A stretch of 23,420 nucleotides of DNA from JAHJRN01 sp043805355 (GCA_043805355.1 JAZDIB010000081.1:1-23420); one strand, 5' to 3'. Shown: positions 7,377 through 14,729, counted from the first letter of the stretch. Notes: generated from the letters alone by a model not told the origin. Numbers and translations are program-made.

Positions 7377-8051
7377 ATGCCGGAACGCGTTTCGTTCAAG
7401 ACCCTCGATGGCGTGACCATCGTCGGAGATTGGGTCGCTGCACCGACGACTATCGGGGCGGCCATCCTGTTACACATGATGCCCACGGATCGACGCTCGT
7501 GGGCGCCATTCCAGGCCGTCCTCGCATCCCGTGGGGTCGCATCTCTGGCTATCGATGGACGTGGCCATGGCGATAGCACGAAAGGTCCGGAAGGCGCGCA
7601 GGTCGATTTCAGGAACTTCAGCGACGAAGAACACCAATCCTCGTTGTACGACGTGATCGGCGCGTTCGACTGGGTCAAGCGCAGGGGATTCGAGGTGAAG
7701 CATATCGCCATCTGTGGAGCGTCGATTGGAGCGAACCTTGCGGTGGAGATGCTGCTTGAGGAACCGATCTTGGCCGGAGCGGCCCTCCTTTCGCCCGGAA
7801 AGGACTATCATGGGATGGACGCGGTCTTCGATGTCGCGAGCGTTCTGCCGCATCAGTCGCTGTGGATCGCCGCATCGGAAGGGGACGACCAGGAATCATT
7901 CGAGGATTCCAAGAAGGTCTCGGAGAAATCCGTCTCGGAACGGAAGGAACTCGTCCTTCTGAAAAACGCCGGTCATGGGACGAACATGCTGGCTTCGACA
8001 CCGAACATGATGGAGCGTTTGGCTGATTGGCTCCGTGACGTCGTGAGATGA
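7377..8051 (+). CDS. Alpha/beta hydrolase
   Basis: This 224-residue single-domain alpha/beta hydrolase has the nucleophile elbow G-A-S116-I-G and a C-terminal catalytic histidine in 'NAGHGTN' (H200). 'LHMMPTDRRSW' near residue 33 occupies the usual oxyanion-loop position, followed by 'DGRGHGDS'. The acidic member is probably in the 'ASEGDDQES' loop. The layout matches dienelactone-hydrolase or esterase-like enzymes, but the substrate cannot be read from sequence. There is no signal peptide, so it is probably cytoplasmic. It overlaps the next gene, a penicillin-binding-protein-type peptidase, by four bases (ATGA), which suggests the two are translated together. I infer a link to envelope metabolism only from that coupling. 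Confidence 0.88.
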   Translation: MPERVSFKTLDGVTIVGDWVAAPTTIGAAILLHMMPTDRRSWAPFQAVLASRGVASLAIDGRGHGDSTKGPEGAQVDFRNFSDEEHQSSLYDVIGAFDWVKRRGFEVKHIAICGASIGANLAVEMLLEEPILAGAALLSPGKDYHGMDAVFDVASVLPHQSLWIAASEGDDQESFEDSKKVSEKSVSERKELVLLKNAGHGTNMLASTPNMMERLADWLRDVVR

Positions 8052-8932
8052 TGCGCGTGCGGGTTTTCCTGGTCGCGGCGGCGATCTGCGTCGGGGGCAT
8101 GCTCCCGTCGTTGTGTTCGGCAGCAGTCGGACCCACGTCGACCGGCGGCGCGCTGACGTACGACCGTTCCGACGGGGAATTCGCGGCGGCGATCGTCATG
8201 GACGTGACGTCGCGGAAGGTCCTCTACGAATACAAGGCCGATACGCCGAGGTCCGCGGCATCGCTCACGAAGCTTATGGGTGCGCTCGTCTTCCTCGACC
8301 ATCGCCCCTCGTGGAACGCGGTCGTCGCCATCACGAAGGCGGATGAGGTCGGCGGCGGCCGTCTGCGCGTGGCATCTGGCGCGACGATGACGACGCTCGA
8401 CCTCCTCTATTCGAGCATCACCGCGAGCGCGAACAACGCGGCGACGGCCATGGCGCGCGTGAGCGGCCTCGGCATGAAGGGGTATGTGCGCGCCATGAAC
8501 CAAAAATCGACGGCGATCGGACTGACCGGGACGACGTTCGTCGACGCGTCCGGGATGGACCCGAAGAACATCACGACCGCACGGGACATGGCGCTCATCG
8601 CGCTCCGAGCCTACGACGCGGACGTCATCCGCCGCTGCGCGACCACGGCCGAATACGGTTTCCGCATCAGGAACACCGGACAGACCAAGGTCATCAAGAA
8701 CACGAACGACCTGTTGATCGGAAAGGAGTACGACGACGTGTTCGTGACAGGCGGGAAGACCGGGTTCCTCTACGAATCCATGTACAACCTCGCGGTCCGC
8801 CTGCGTCCGATGTCCGACAAGAACGGGAAGCGCCAGCTGATGGTCGTGGTCCTTGGAGCCCCAGCGCGTGAATCTTCCTTCTCCAGCGCCAACGGCCTTG
8901 CGCAGTGGGCCTGGAAAGCGTACAAGTGGTGA
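8048..8932 (+). CDS. D-alanyl-D-alanine carboxypeptidase-like serine peptidase (S11)
   Basis: This 294-residue exported penicillin-binding-protein-type enzyme removes terminal D-alanine from, or cleaves near the end of, peptidoglycan stem peptides. All three active-site motifs are present: S72-L-T-K75, S127-A-N129 and K237-T-G239. An N-terminal signal peptide (hydrophobic about residues 5-20, cleavage probably after 'LCSA') places it outside the membrane. It lacks the C-terminal beta domain and amphipathic anchor of DacA-type enzymes, so it is a minimal catalytic domain. The start overlaps the hydrolase stop (ATGA). An alternative, endopeptidase rather than carboxypeptidase activity (PbpG-like), cannot be excluded. 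Confidence 0.9.
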   Translation: MMRVRVFLVAAAICVGGMLPSLCSAAVGPTSTGGALTYDRSDGEFAAAIVMDVTSRKVLYEYKADTPRSAASLTKLMGALVFLDHRPSWNAVVAITKADEVGGGRLRVASGATMTTLDLLYSSITASANNAATAMARVSGLGMKGYVRAMNQKSTAIGLTGTTFVDASGMDPKNITTARDMALIALRAYDADVIRRCATTAEYGFRIRNTGQTKVIKNTNDLLIGKEYDDVFVTGGKTGFLYESMYNLAVRLRPMSDKNGKRQLMVVVLGAPARESSFSSANGLAQWAWKAYKW

Positions 8933-8944
8933 CCGACTCTTTCT

Positions 8945-8970
8945 GTCGTTCCTGCGCAGGCAGGAACCCC
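8945..8970. repeat. Short palindrome between the peptidase and mnmA
   Basis: GTTCCTGC (8948-8955) and GCAGGAAC (8960-8967) form an eight-base-pair stem with a four-base loop. The surrounding TGTCGTTCCTGC...GGAACCCC resembles widespread short palindromic repeats of the GTCATTCC(T/C)GC type. No T-run follows, so a terminator role is uncertain. I see only this copy in the window. Confidence 0.55.
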
Positions 8971-8998
8971 TCTGGAAGGTAGGAGACGGTACCTATTC

Positions 8999-10120
8999 AT
9001 GTTCCTCATCAAGAAACCGACCGTGCTCGTCGGCATGTCCGGCGGCGTGGATTCCAGCGTCGCAGCCGCGCTCCTCAAGAAGCGTGGTTTTCGCGTCATC
9101 GGCGGATTCATACGGAACTGGTCGGACAGCACGGACCCATGGACAGGGGAATGCGCCTGGAAGCAGGAACGGCGCGATGCTATGCGCGTCGCCGCCCGCC
9201 TCGACATCCCGCTGGAGACGTTTGATTTCGAGAAACAATATCGGGAGCGCGTGGTCGACGAGATGGTCCGCGGCTATGCCGAAGGCCGGACGCCGAACCC
9301 GGATGTCCTCTGCAACGAAGCCATCAAATTCGGCCTGTTCGCCGATGCGGCGAAGGACCTCGGCGCCTCGTACGTCGCGACAGGCCACTACGCCCGCGTC
9401 CGGCACGGCTGGACCGGTCGTGCACGCCTCTTCCGCGGTGCCGATCCGGACAAGGACCAGTCCTATTTCCTCTATCGCGTGCCGCAAGAAGCGTTGCGTC
9501 GGACGCTGTTCCCCATCGGTGACATGCGCAAAGTCGAGGTCCGTCGGCTTGCGACGCGCTTCGGACTGCCCGTCGACGCGAAGCCGGACAGCCAGGGTAT
9601 CTGTTTTATCGGCAAGCTCGACATCGGCGAATTCCTCAAGACCAGGCTGGACATGACGCCTGGGGATATCGTCGACGATGCCGGGACCGTCGTCGGGACG
9701 CATGAGGGTCTTGCCAGATACACCGTCGGTCAGCGTCATGGCATGCGTCAGCCCGGTGGTCCTCCGTGGTATGTCGCGGCCAAGGATACCGTGACGAACC
9801 TACTCCTCGTCGTGAATCGCGACGACCATCCGCTGCTGTATTCGACCGATATCGCGGTCACGGACCTTCGTTGGACACGAGGCGTCGCGCCAACGGGCCC
9901 GCTTGACGTCGAGGTCCAGGTCCGATACCGCCAGGACCCCGTGTCTGCGACCCTTTCGACAGGGGAGGATTCCTCCACCGTCAACGTCCACTTCTTGCGG
10001 CCGGTCAAGGCCGTCGCACCTGGTCAATCCGCCGTTTTCTACAGAAAAGATGAGTGCCTAGGAGGTGGAGTCCTCGCCAATGATAGACTATTGGGGTACA
10101 CTCTCGCCGATGAAAACTAA
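8999..10120 (+). CDS. mnmA: tRNA-specific 2-thiouridylase MnmA
   Basis: MnmA adds sulphur to U34 of the tRNAs for Lys, Glu and Gln, which stabilises decoding. The 373-residue protein has the ATP-pyrophosphatase loop 'SGGVDSS' (residues 14-20), the first catalytic cysteine in 'NPDVLCNEAIKFG' (C105), 'ATGHYAR', and the second catalytic cysteine in 'GICFIG' (C202). The C-terminal part shows 'HEGLARYTVGQRHG' and the beta-barrel ending 'GGGVLANDRLLGYT'. The length is typical. The ATG at 8999 lies one residue block before the PP-loop strand; an AGGAG at 8981-8985 is rather far for a Shine-Dalgarno. No sulphur-relay genes (IscS, TusA) are in the window, so the donor must lie elsewhere. Confidence 0.95.
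   Translation: MFLIKKPTVLVGMSGGVDSSVAAALLKKRGFRVIGGFIRNWSDSTDPWTGECAWKQERRDAMRVAARLDIPLETFDFEKQYRERVVDEMVRGYAEGRTPNPDVLCNEAIKFGLFADAAKDLGASYVATGHYARVRHGWTGRARLFRGADPDKDQSYFLYRVPQEALRRTLFPIGDMRKVEVRRLATRFGLPVDAKPDSQGICFIGKLDIGEFLKTRLDMTPGDIVDDAGTVVGTHEGLARYTVGQRHGMRQPGGPPWYVAAKDTVTNLLLVVNRDDHPLLYSTDIAVTDLRWTRGVAPTGPLDVEVQVRYRQDPVSATLSTGEDSSTVNVHFLRPVKAVAPGQSAVFYRKDECLGGGVLANDRLLGYTLADEN
10097..10109 (+). promoter_or_regulatory. -10-like element inside the end of mnmA
   Basis: TACACT (10097-10102) ends seven bases before the ATG at 10110. It lies within the mnmA coding end and could drive the overlapping downstream gene independently. No strong -35 box is visible. Confidence 0.4.
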
Positions 10121-10928
10121 TTCCATTCTCCGTCTCGAGTGGGTTTCGCTCGTCTACCTCGCACTATTCGTGATGGCAGTCCTTTCGCCGCGCATCGTCT
10201 CGCAAGGCCTGTTCGGCGTCCGTGAAGAGACGTTCGAGGAGGTCCTCATCTTCATCTTCGGCATCGCGGGACTCCTCACCTTCTCCATCTACCAGAGGCT
10301 GATGGAACGAAAGGAGCTGGAACAGGCGGCTGTGGAGAACGAACGTGAGCGCATCAAGCGCGAACTCGTGGAATCCTACCAGTACATCGGTTCCATGAAC
10401 CGCCAGGTGAACGTACTGAAGGAGCTGGCGAACCAGACCTCCCTCGAGATCGTCGAGAAGGATTCGATGTCGAAGGATATCCTCGCCTCGCTCCTGGCGA
10501 ACGCGGCCGCGAGCGTCGGGGGCCAGACGGCCTTCATCCGCTATGTCGACCTCGCCAAGGGGCGCACCGACCACGAACTGCTGCATTCCCTCGAAGGAAT
10601 TCAGAACCTCAAGATCGCGAACGAGGACCTCATGCACGTGCATGACACGGGCGCCGGGCACGCGTTCATCAAATCCGAGACAGGCAGGGAATTCCTCGTA
10701 GTCCCGTCGGACCACCGGGACGTGGACGTAAAGGCGTTCCTGCTCACGCTCGTGGATCCCGCCGCGAACGAACAGGCCGACACCTCGCTTTTGAAGGTCT
10801 TCGCGAATCAAGCGGAGCTCATCTACCATACGCTCCGCAAACAAAACGGCGAACAGAACGGTAACGAAAAGGACGCCCTTGAGATCGTCGAGGAGGCGAA
10901 GGAGCGGTCGCTTGGTGACATCTCCTGA
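10110..10928 (+). CDS. Membrane protein with coiled coil and GAF-like domain
   Basis: This 272-residue protein has two membrane helices (about residues 11-30 and 43-59), then a charged coiled coil (about 62-110, 'ERKELEQAAVENERERIKRE') and a soluble region (about 110-245) whose pattern resembles a GAF-type sensor domain ('DILASLLANAAASV', 'LLKVFANQAELIY'). The tail is hydrophilic. There is no histidine-kinase, GGDEF or other output domain, so it would be a stand-alone sensor or scaffold; the function is unknown. The start overlaps the mnmA stop by 11 bases, and the preceding -10-like box favours ATG 10110 over the in-frame GTG at 10065. The GAF assignment is a fold guess, not a motif match. 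Confidence 0.72.
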   Translation: MKTNSILRLEWVSLVYLALFVMAVLSPRIVSQGLFGVREETFEEVLIFIFGIAGLLTFSIYQRLMERKELEQAAVENERERIKRELVESYQYIGSMNRQVNVLKELANQTSLEIVEKDSMSKDILASLLANAAASVGGQTAFIRYVDLAKGRTDHELLHSLEGIQNLKIANEDLMHVHDTGAGHAFIKSETGREFLVVPSDHRDVDVKAFLLTLVDPAANEQADTSLLKVFANQAELIYHTLRKQNGEQNGNEKDALEIVEEAKERSLGDIS

Positions 10929-10957
10929 TTGCAACCCGTCCTTCCGTCGCGTAGTCT
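10929..10957 (+). promoter_or_regulatory. Promoter of alaS
   Basis: TTGCAA (10929-10934) and TAGTCT (10952-10957) have an ideal 17-base spacer. The predicted start point, about seven bases on, coincides with the A of the alaS ATG at 10965, so the message would be leaderless. Confidence 0.65.
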
Positions 10958-10964
10958 ATCTCCC

Positions 10965-12776
10965 ATGACCATCACTGACCTGCGAGCGGCGTTCCTCGCG
11001 TTTTTCGAGGAAAAAGGGCATGCCGTCATCCCGTCCGCGTCCCTCCTGCCGGAGAACGATCCGACGGTCCTCTTCACGACCGCGGGAATGCACCCGCTTG
11101 TCCCGTATCTCGTCGGACAGCCGCATCCCATGGGCAATCGCCTCGTCGATGCGCAGAAATGCCTCCGGACGGATGATATCGATGACGTCGGGGACAATCG
11201 CCACCTGACATTCTTCGAGATGCTCGGCAACTGGTCGCTCGGCGACTACTTCAAGCGCGAGGCCATCGCCTGGTCCTTCGAGTTCCTCGTCGAGAGGGTC
11301 GGCCTCGACCCGAAGCGTCTGTTCGTTTCCGTATTCGAGGGCGACGCCGACGCGCCGCGCGACGAGGAATCCATCGGCATCTGGCAATCGCAGTTTGAGG
11401 TGAAGGGCATCTCGGCCGAGGTCGGCAGCCGTATCTACGCCTACCCGAAGAAGATGAACTGGTGGGGACCGGCCGGCCTGACCGGTCCGTGCGGACCCGA
11501 CACCGAGATGTTCTACGACACGGGACGCGACCACGACGTCTCTTTCGGTCCGATGTGCCATCCCAACTGCGACTGCGGACGCTTCGTAGAGATCTGGAAC
11601 GACGTGTTCATGGAATACGAGAAGATGGCGGACGGGCGCTTCGTGCCGCTCAACCAGAAGAACGTGGACACGGGCATGGGCCTCGAACGTATGGCGGCCG
11701 TGACGCAGGGCGTCGCGACGGTCTTTGACACGGAAGCGTTCACCGGCATCATGAGCGCCATCAGCGAGGCGTCCGGCAAGACGTATGGCGATGACGATGT
11801 CGTGGACCGGTCGTTCCGCATCATCAGCGACCACCTGCGGGCCGCGACGTTCGTCATCGGCGACCAGCGCGGCGTCGAACCGTCGAACGTCGGCCAGGGG
11901 TACATCGTGCGGCGCCTCATCCGTCGCGCCATCCGCGAAGCGCGCCGTCTCGGCATCGAGGGTCCCATCGCGCAGACAATCGCGAGCGTGGTCATAGGGG
12001 AATACGGAGCGGACTACGCGGAACTCGAGACGAACCGCACCAGGATCCTCGACGCCATGGGCGCAGAGGAGTCGAAGTTCGGCAAGACACTCGAGAAAGG
12101 CCTGAAGCAGTTCGAGAAGATGATGAAGGACCACGTCGTGAGCGGCACGGAGGCGTTCGACCTGTTCCAGACCTACGGCTTCCCGCTCGAGCTGACGCAG
12201 GAGCTCATCGGCGAACGCGGCGGCAACCTCGACGTCGAGGCCTTCCGGTCGGAATTCGCCAAGCACCAGGATCTTTCGCGGACCGCCTCCGCCGGCACGT
12301 TCAAGGGCGGGCTCGCGGATCACGGCGAAGAGACGACACGCCTGCACACCGCGACGCACCTCCTCCACGCGGCGCTCCGGAAGGTCCTCGGTTCCCACGT
12401 CGCGCAAAAAGGTTCCAACATCACGCCGGAACGTCTCCGGTTCGACTTCGTGCATCCGACGAAGATGACGCCGGAAGAACTGAAAGCCGTCGAAGACGAA
12501 GTGAACGCCGTCATCGAGGCGGACCTGCCTGTCGAACGTGATGAGACGACCGTCGAGGCGGCGAAGGACGCGGGCGCCATCGGGCTGTTCGAGCAGAAAT
12601 ATGGCGACAAGGTCAGCGTCTATACGGTCGCGGGGTTCTCGAAGGAGATCTGCGGAGGTCCACACATCGCGAAGACGGGCGAGCTCGGGAACTTCTCCAT
12701 CATCAAGGAAGAGGCGGTCTCTGCTGGTGTTCGACGCATCAAGGCAACGGTGTCGGGCCCGGGGAACGCGGATTGA
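10965..12776 (+). CDS. alaS: Alanyl-tRNA synthetase lacking the C-terminal domain
   Basis: This enzyme charges tRNA-Ala. The 603 residues cover the class II catalytic core ('FTTAGMHPLVPYL', 'TFFEMLGNWSLGDYFK', 'GLTGPCGPDTEMFYDT', 'NTGMGLERMA' variant 'DTGMGLERMA'), the tRNA-recognition helices, and the editing domain. Editing zinc ligands are H461-x3-H465 in 'HTATHLLHAAL', C563 and H567 in 'ICGGPH'. The protein stops about 30 residues after 'ICGGPH', where most bacterial AlaRS (about 870 residues) continue into a coiled coil and the C-Ala/DHHA1 domain. A Cys/His-rich insertion ('MCHPNCDCGRF') follows the catalytic loop. The truncation is clean, with a normal stop and another gene's promoter over it, so it is native rather than a broken gene. 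The start is fixed by the promoter. Confidence 0.95.
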   Translation: MTITDLRAAFLAFFEEKGHAVIPSASLLPENDPTVLFTTAGMHPLVPYLVGQPHPMGNRLVDAQKCLRTDDIDDVGDNRHLTFFEMLGNWSLGDYFKREAIAWSFEFLVERVGLDPKRLFVSVFEGDADAPRDEESIGIWQSQFEVKGISAEVGSRIYAYPKKMNWWGPAGLTGPCGPDTEMFYDTGRDHDVSFGPMCHPNCDCGRFVEIWNDVFMEYEKMADGRFVPLNQKNVDTGMGLERMAAVTQGVATVFDTEAFTGIMSAISEASGKTYGDDDVVDRSFRIISDHLRAATFVIGDQRGVEPSNVGQGYIVRRLIRRAIREARRLGIEGPIAQTIASVVIGEYGADYAELETNRTRILDAMGAEESKFGKTLEKGLKQFEKMMKDHVVSGTEAFDLFQTYGFPLELTQELIGERGGNLDVEAFRSEFAKHQDLSRTASAGTFKGGLADHGEETTRLHTATHLLHAALRKVLGSHVAQKGSNITPERLRFDFVHPTKMTPEELKAVEDEVNAVIEADLPVERDETTVEAAKDAGAIGLFEQKYGDKVSVYTVAGFSKEICGGPHIAKTGELGNFSIIKEEAVSAGVRRIKATVSGPGNAD

Positions 12777-12801
12777 CGGGGGATTCGCGCCCGCGTACCG
12801 T
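12773..12801 (+). promoter_or_regulatory. Promoter of the lipoprotein gene, overlapping the alaS stop
   Basis: TTGACG (12773-12778) and TACCGT (12796-12801) are spaced by 17 bases. Transcription would start near 12808, leaving a leader of about 20 bases that contains the AGGAGG ribosome-binding site at 12821-12826. Confidence 0.5.
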
Positions 12802-12830
12802 GAATCCCGTCACCAACGACAGGAGGCGCC

Positions 12831-13313
12831 GTGCCACGAACAACGCTGTCACTCGTGATATCCGCTTTTTTCGCGACCGGCTGCGCCATCATGCCGTTGC
12901 CGGACCGCCCTGCCACGCCGACGGTCGTCGTCGCCATCGAGGATCCTCGTCTCTCTCGTCCGGAAGGAGAGGAAGACGAGCTGAAACGGACGGATGACGC
13001 GCTTCAGCCTGTAGCCATGTCGATCCCGGTCGAGCCGCCCGGAACGGAATACGCGTTCGATTGCGATGTCCAGGACCCGTGGAACGGAAAGCGGTCCGGG
13101 AAAATTGTCGTCTTCGAGCCGTGGTCCGACCCGGTCGGAGGCCTGGAACCCTTCGTGATCCAGGACCTGGATCAGCTCACGAGCGAGGCGAAACGCCGGT
13201 TCGAAGCCGCGCACACGGAACCCCGACCTCTCCCAGGCGCCCGCAAGGTCGACTGTGAGCTTCAAGGGATGACCTTTATCCGCATCCAGCCGTACTGGCC
13301 GGATCTCCAATGA
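12831..13313 (+). CDS. Small predicted lipoprotein of unknown function
   Basis: This 160-residue protein starts at a GTG preceded by a perfect AGGAGG (12821-12826) five bases away, one of only two clear Shine-Dalgarno starts in the window. The N-terminus is a lipoprotein signal: hydrophobic residues 6-15, then 'ATGC' with C18 as the lipidated cysteine. The mature part is short and acidic and has two further cysteines ('FDCDVQ' and 'VDCELQ') that might form a disulfide. No known domain is recognised. It has its own promoter and its own terminator, so it is a single-gene unit between alaS and the ribosomal operon. Confidence 0.78.
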   Translation: MPRTTLSLVISAFFATGCAIMPLPDRPATPTVVVAIEDPRLSRPEGEEDELKRTDDALQPVAMSIPVEPPGTEYAFDCDVQDPWNGKRSGKIVVFEPWSDPVGGLEPFVIQDLDQLTSEAKRRFEAAHTEPRPLPGARKVDCELQGMTFIRIQPYWPDLQ

Positions 13314-13314
13314 T

Positions 13315-13347
13315 CGCCGTCCCGTGCTGTAGGGACGGCGTTTTATT
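13315..13347 (+). terminator. Rho-independent terminator after the lipoprotein gene
   Basis: CGCCGTCCC (13315-13323) pairs perfectly with GGGACGGCG (13332-13340) across an eight-base loop and is followed by TTTTATT. It starts two bases after the stop codon. Confidence 0.88.
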
Positions 13348-13374
13348 GACCGCTTGAAGCGGTTTTGATACCCT
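13346..13374 (+). promoter_or_regulatory. Main promoter of the infA-rpsI operon, with a palindrome in the spacer
   Basis: TTGACC (13346-13351) and TACCCT (13369-13374) are 17 bases apart, and TGA before the -10 box makes it an extended -10. The spacer carries the inverted repeat ACCGCT-TGA-AGCGGT (13349-13363), a possible operator or a weak second hairpin of the preceding terminator. Confidence 0.65.
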
Positions 13375-13397
13375 TTCGGCAATCAACAACTCATGCA

Positions 13398-13414
13398 TAT
13401 ACAATCAACGTCTT
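13398..13414 (+). promoter_or_regulatory. Second -10 element next to infA
   Basis: TATACAAT (13398-13405) provides a good -10 match ending nine bases before the infA ATG. If used, it gives a leaderless infA message in addition to the longer transcript from the upstream promoter. There is no convincing -35 box. Confidence 0.45.
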
Positions 13415-13648
13415 ATGGCAGGTAAGCCCAATGCCGCGAACAAGGATTTCGTCGTGGTCAAGGGGATGGTCGAAGAAAACCTGCCGAACGCCACGTTCCG
13501 CGTCAAACTGGACAACGGACACGTGATTTTGTGCCATTTAGCGGGGAAATTGCGGATGTATCGCATCCGCCTGACGCCCGGGGATGAGGTCCAGGTGGAG
13601 ATTACGCCCTATGATTTGACAAAAGGGCGCATCACCTATAGATTATAG
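13415..13648 (+). CDS. infA: Translation initiation factor IF-1
   Basis: IF-1 binds the ribosomal A site during initiation. The 77-residue protein is a single S1-like OB fold with the conserved 'GMVEENLPNATFRVKLDNGH', 'HLAGKLRMYRIRLTPGDEV' and 'YDLTKGRITYR'. A short N-terminal extension (about six residues) precedes the usual start. It opens the operon and has no Shine-Dalgarno. The gene order infA-rpmJ-rpsM-rpsK-rpsD-rpoA-rplQ matches the end of the bacterial spc/alpha operons, but secY, adk and map, which usually sit just upstream, are absent here. Confidence 0.96.
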   Translation: MAGKPNAANKDFVVVKGMVEENLPNATFRVKLDNGHVILCHLAGKLRMYRIRLTPGDEVQVEITPYDLTKGRITYRL

Positions 13649-13662
13649 CCCGCTTGACAACC

Positions 13663-13692
13663 CCCGCCTGTTCTTGATAGGCGGGTTATACA
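13663..13692 (+). promoter_or_regulatory. Hairpin and TATACA box before rpmJ
   Basis: CCCGCCT (13663-13669) pairs with AGGCGGG (13679-13685) across a nine-base loop, and TATACA (13687-13692) follows six bases before the rpmJ ATG. TTGACA at 13654-13659 lies too far from TATACA for a standard promoter. The structure could be an attenuator, a processing site or a leaderless promoter. Confidence 0.4.
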
Positions 13693-13698
13693 GATTCT

Positions 13699-13815
13699 AT
13701 GAAGGTCCGTGCTTCCGTAAAAGTCATGTGCCGAGATTGCCAGGTCGTCCGCCGGAAGGGGCGCGTCGTTGTGATTTGCAAGAAAAATCCGAAGCATAAG
13801 CAGCGCCAGGGCTAA
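13699..13815 (+). CDS. rpmJ: 50S ribosomal protein L36 (zinc-binding form)
   Basis: This 38-residue protein is the smallest large-subunit protein and binds 23S rRNA. It begins 'MKVRASVKVMCRDC' and ends 'VICKKNPKHKQRQG', keeping all four zinc ligands (C11, C14, C27, H33), so it is the zinc-dependent form. It lies 50 bases after infA and 45 before rpsM. Length and sequence are canonical. Confidence 0.96.
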   Translation: MKVRASVKVMCRDCQVVRRKGRVVVICKKNPKHKQRQG

Positions 13816-13860
13816 GGCCTCCGCCATACCGCCCGGCTGAATTGTCCCACCTCATCACCT

Positions 13861-14247
13861 ATGGCACGCATCGCAGGAGTCACCCTCCCGGCTAACAAGC
13901 GCCTCGACATCGCGCTGACGTATATCTATGGCATCGGCACCACGTCGGCTAGGAAAATCGTCAAGGAATCCGGCATCGATTCGGCCGTCCGCGTGAAGGA
14001 CTTGACCGAGGAACAGGCAAATAAGGTCCGGGACCTCGTCGAAAAGGGACACCGCGTCGAAGGGGAACTCCGCCGCGAGGTCTTGGGTAACATCAAGCGC
14101 CTCAAGGAAATCGGATCGGTCCGCGGCTCGCGGCACACGAAGGGACTTCCGGTCCGCGGACAGCGCACCAAGACGAACTCGAGGACGATCCGAGGCAACG
14201 TGCGCCGGACCATGGGCTCCGGAAAGCGTAAGCTCGAGAAGACGTAA
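13861..14247 (+). CDS. rpsM: 30S ribosomal protein S13
   Basis: S13 sits in the head of the small subunit and contacts the P-site tRNA and the large subunit. The 128-residue protein starts 'MARIAGVTLPANKRLDIAL', has the helix-two-turn-helix 'YGIGTTSARKI', and ends in the basic 'SRHTKGLPVRGQRTKTNSRT' segment and a Lys/Arg tail. Length is typical. No Shine-Dalgarno is obvious; the start is placed by alignment with the invariant N-terminus. Confidence 0.97.
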   Translation: MARIAGVTLPANKRLDIALTYIYGIGTTSARKIVKESGIDSAVRVKDLTEEQANKVRDLVEKGHRVEGELRREVLGNIKRLKEIGSVRGSRHTKGLPVRGQRTKTNSRTIRGNVRRTMGSGKRKLEKT

Positions 14248-14264
14248 TCGTGACCATGGATCAT

Positions 14265-14723
14265 ATGGCAGACGAAACGACAAAGAAAGACGCCGCGGCG
14301 GAAACCGTACCGGAGTCCGGCAAGAAGAAGATGACGTCCAAGGCAAGGGCGCGAAAGAAGGCGAAGACCGTGCGCCAGGTCTCGCATGGCAAGGCGTACG
14401 TCCAGGCGACGTACAACAACACCATCGTGACGCTCACCGACCTCAACGGCAACGTCCTCGGCTGGTCCAGCGCCGGTTCGTCCGGGTTCAAGGGTCCGAA
14501 GAAGGCGACCCCGTTCGCCGCGTCCATCGTCGTGAAGAACGCGCTCGACAAGATCGCCGAGTGCGGCCTCCGCGAGGTCAACCTGTACGTGACGGGTGTC
14601 GGCCAGGGCCGTGAAGGCGCCATCCGCGCGTTCAACACCCAGGGCGTCAACGTCATCTCCATCAAGGACATCACCCCCATCCCGCATAACGGTTGCCGCC
14701 AACCTCGGCCTCGTCGCGTCTAA
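14265..14723 (+). CDS. rpsK: 30S ribosomal protein S11
   Basis: S11 lies on the small-subunit platform and helps shape the E-site mRNA path. The core is standard: 'GKAYVQATYNNTIVTLTD', 'GSSGFKGPKKATPFAA', 'GVGQGREGAIRA' and the ending 'HNGCRQPRPRRV'. At 152 residues it is longer than usual because of an N-terminal extension of about 35 residues rich in Lys, Ala and Thr. Three in-frame starts compete: GTG 14250, ATG 14256 and ATG 14265. I chose 14265, which gives 'MADETTKKD', but 14256 is equally possible. Confidence 0.95.
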   Translation: MADETTKKDAAAETVPESGKKKMTSKARARKKAKTVRQVSHGKAYVQATYNNTIVTLTDLNGNVLGWSSAGSSGFKGPKKATPFAASIVVKNALDKIAECGLREVNLYVTGVGQGREGAIRAFNTQGVNVISIKDITPIPHNGCRQPRPRRV

Positions 14724-14729
14724 CCTCCT

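Noticed and set aside
10956..12665. 569-codon minus-strand frame opposite alaS
   Set aside because: A shadow: the + strand contains every catalytic and editing motif of AlaRS.
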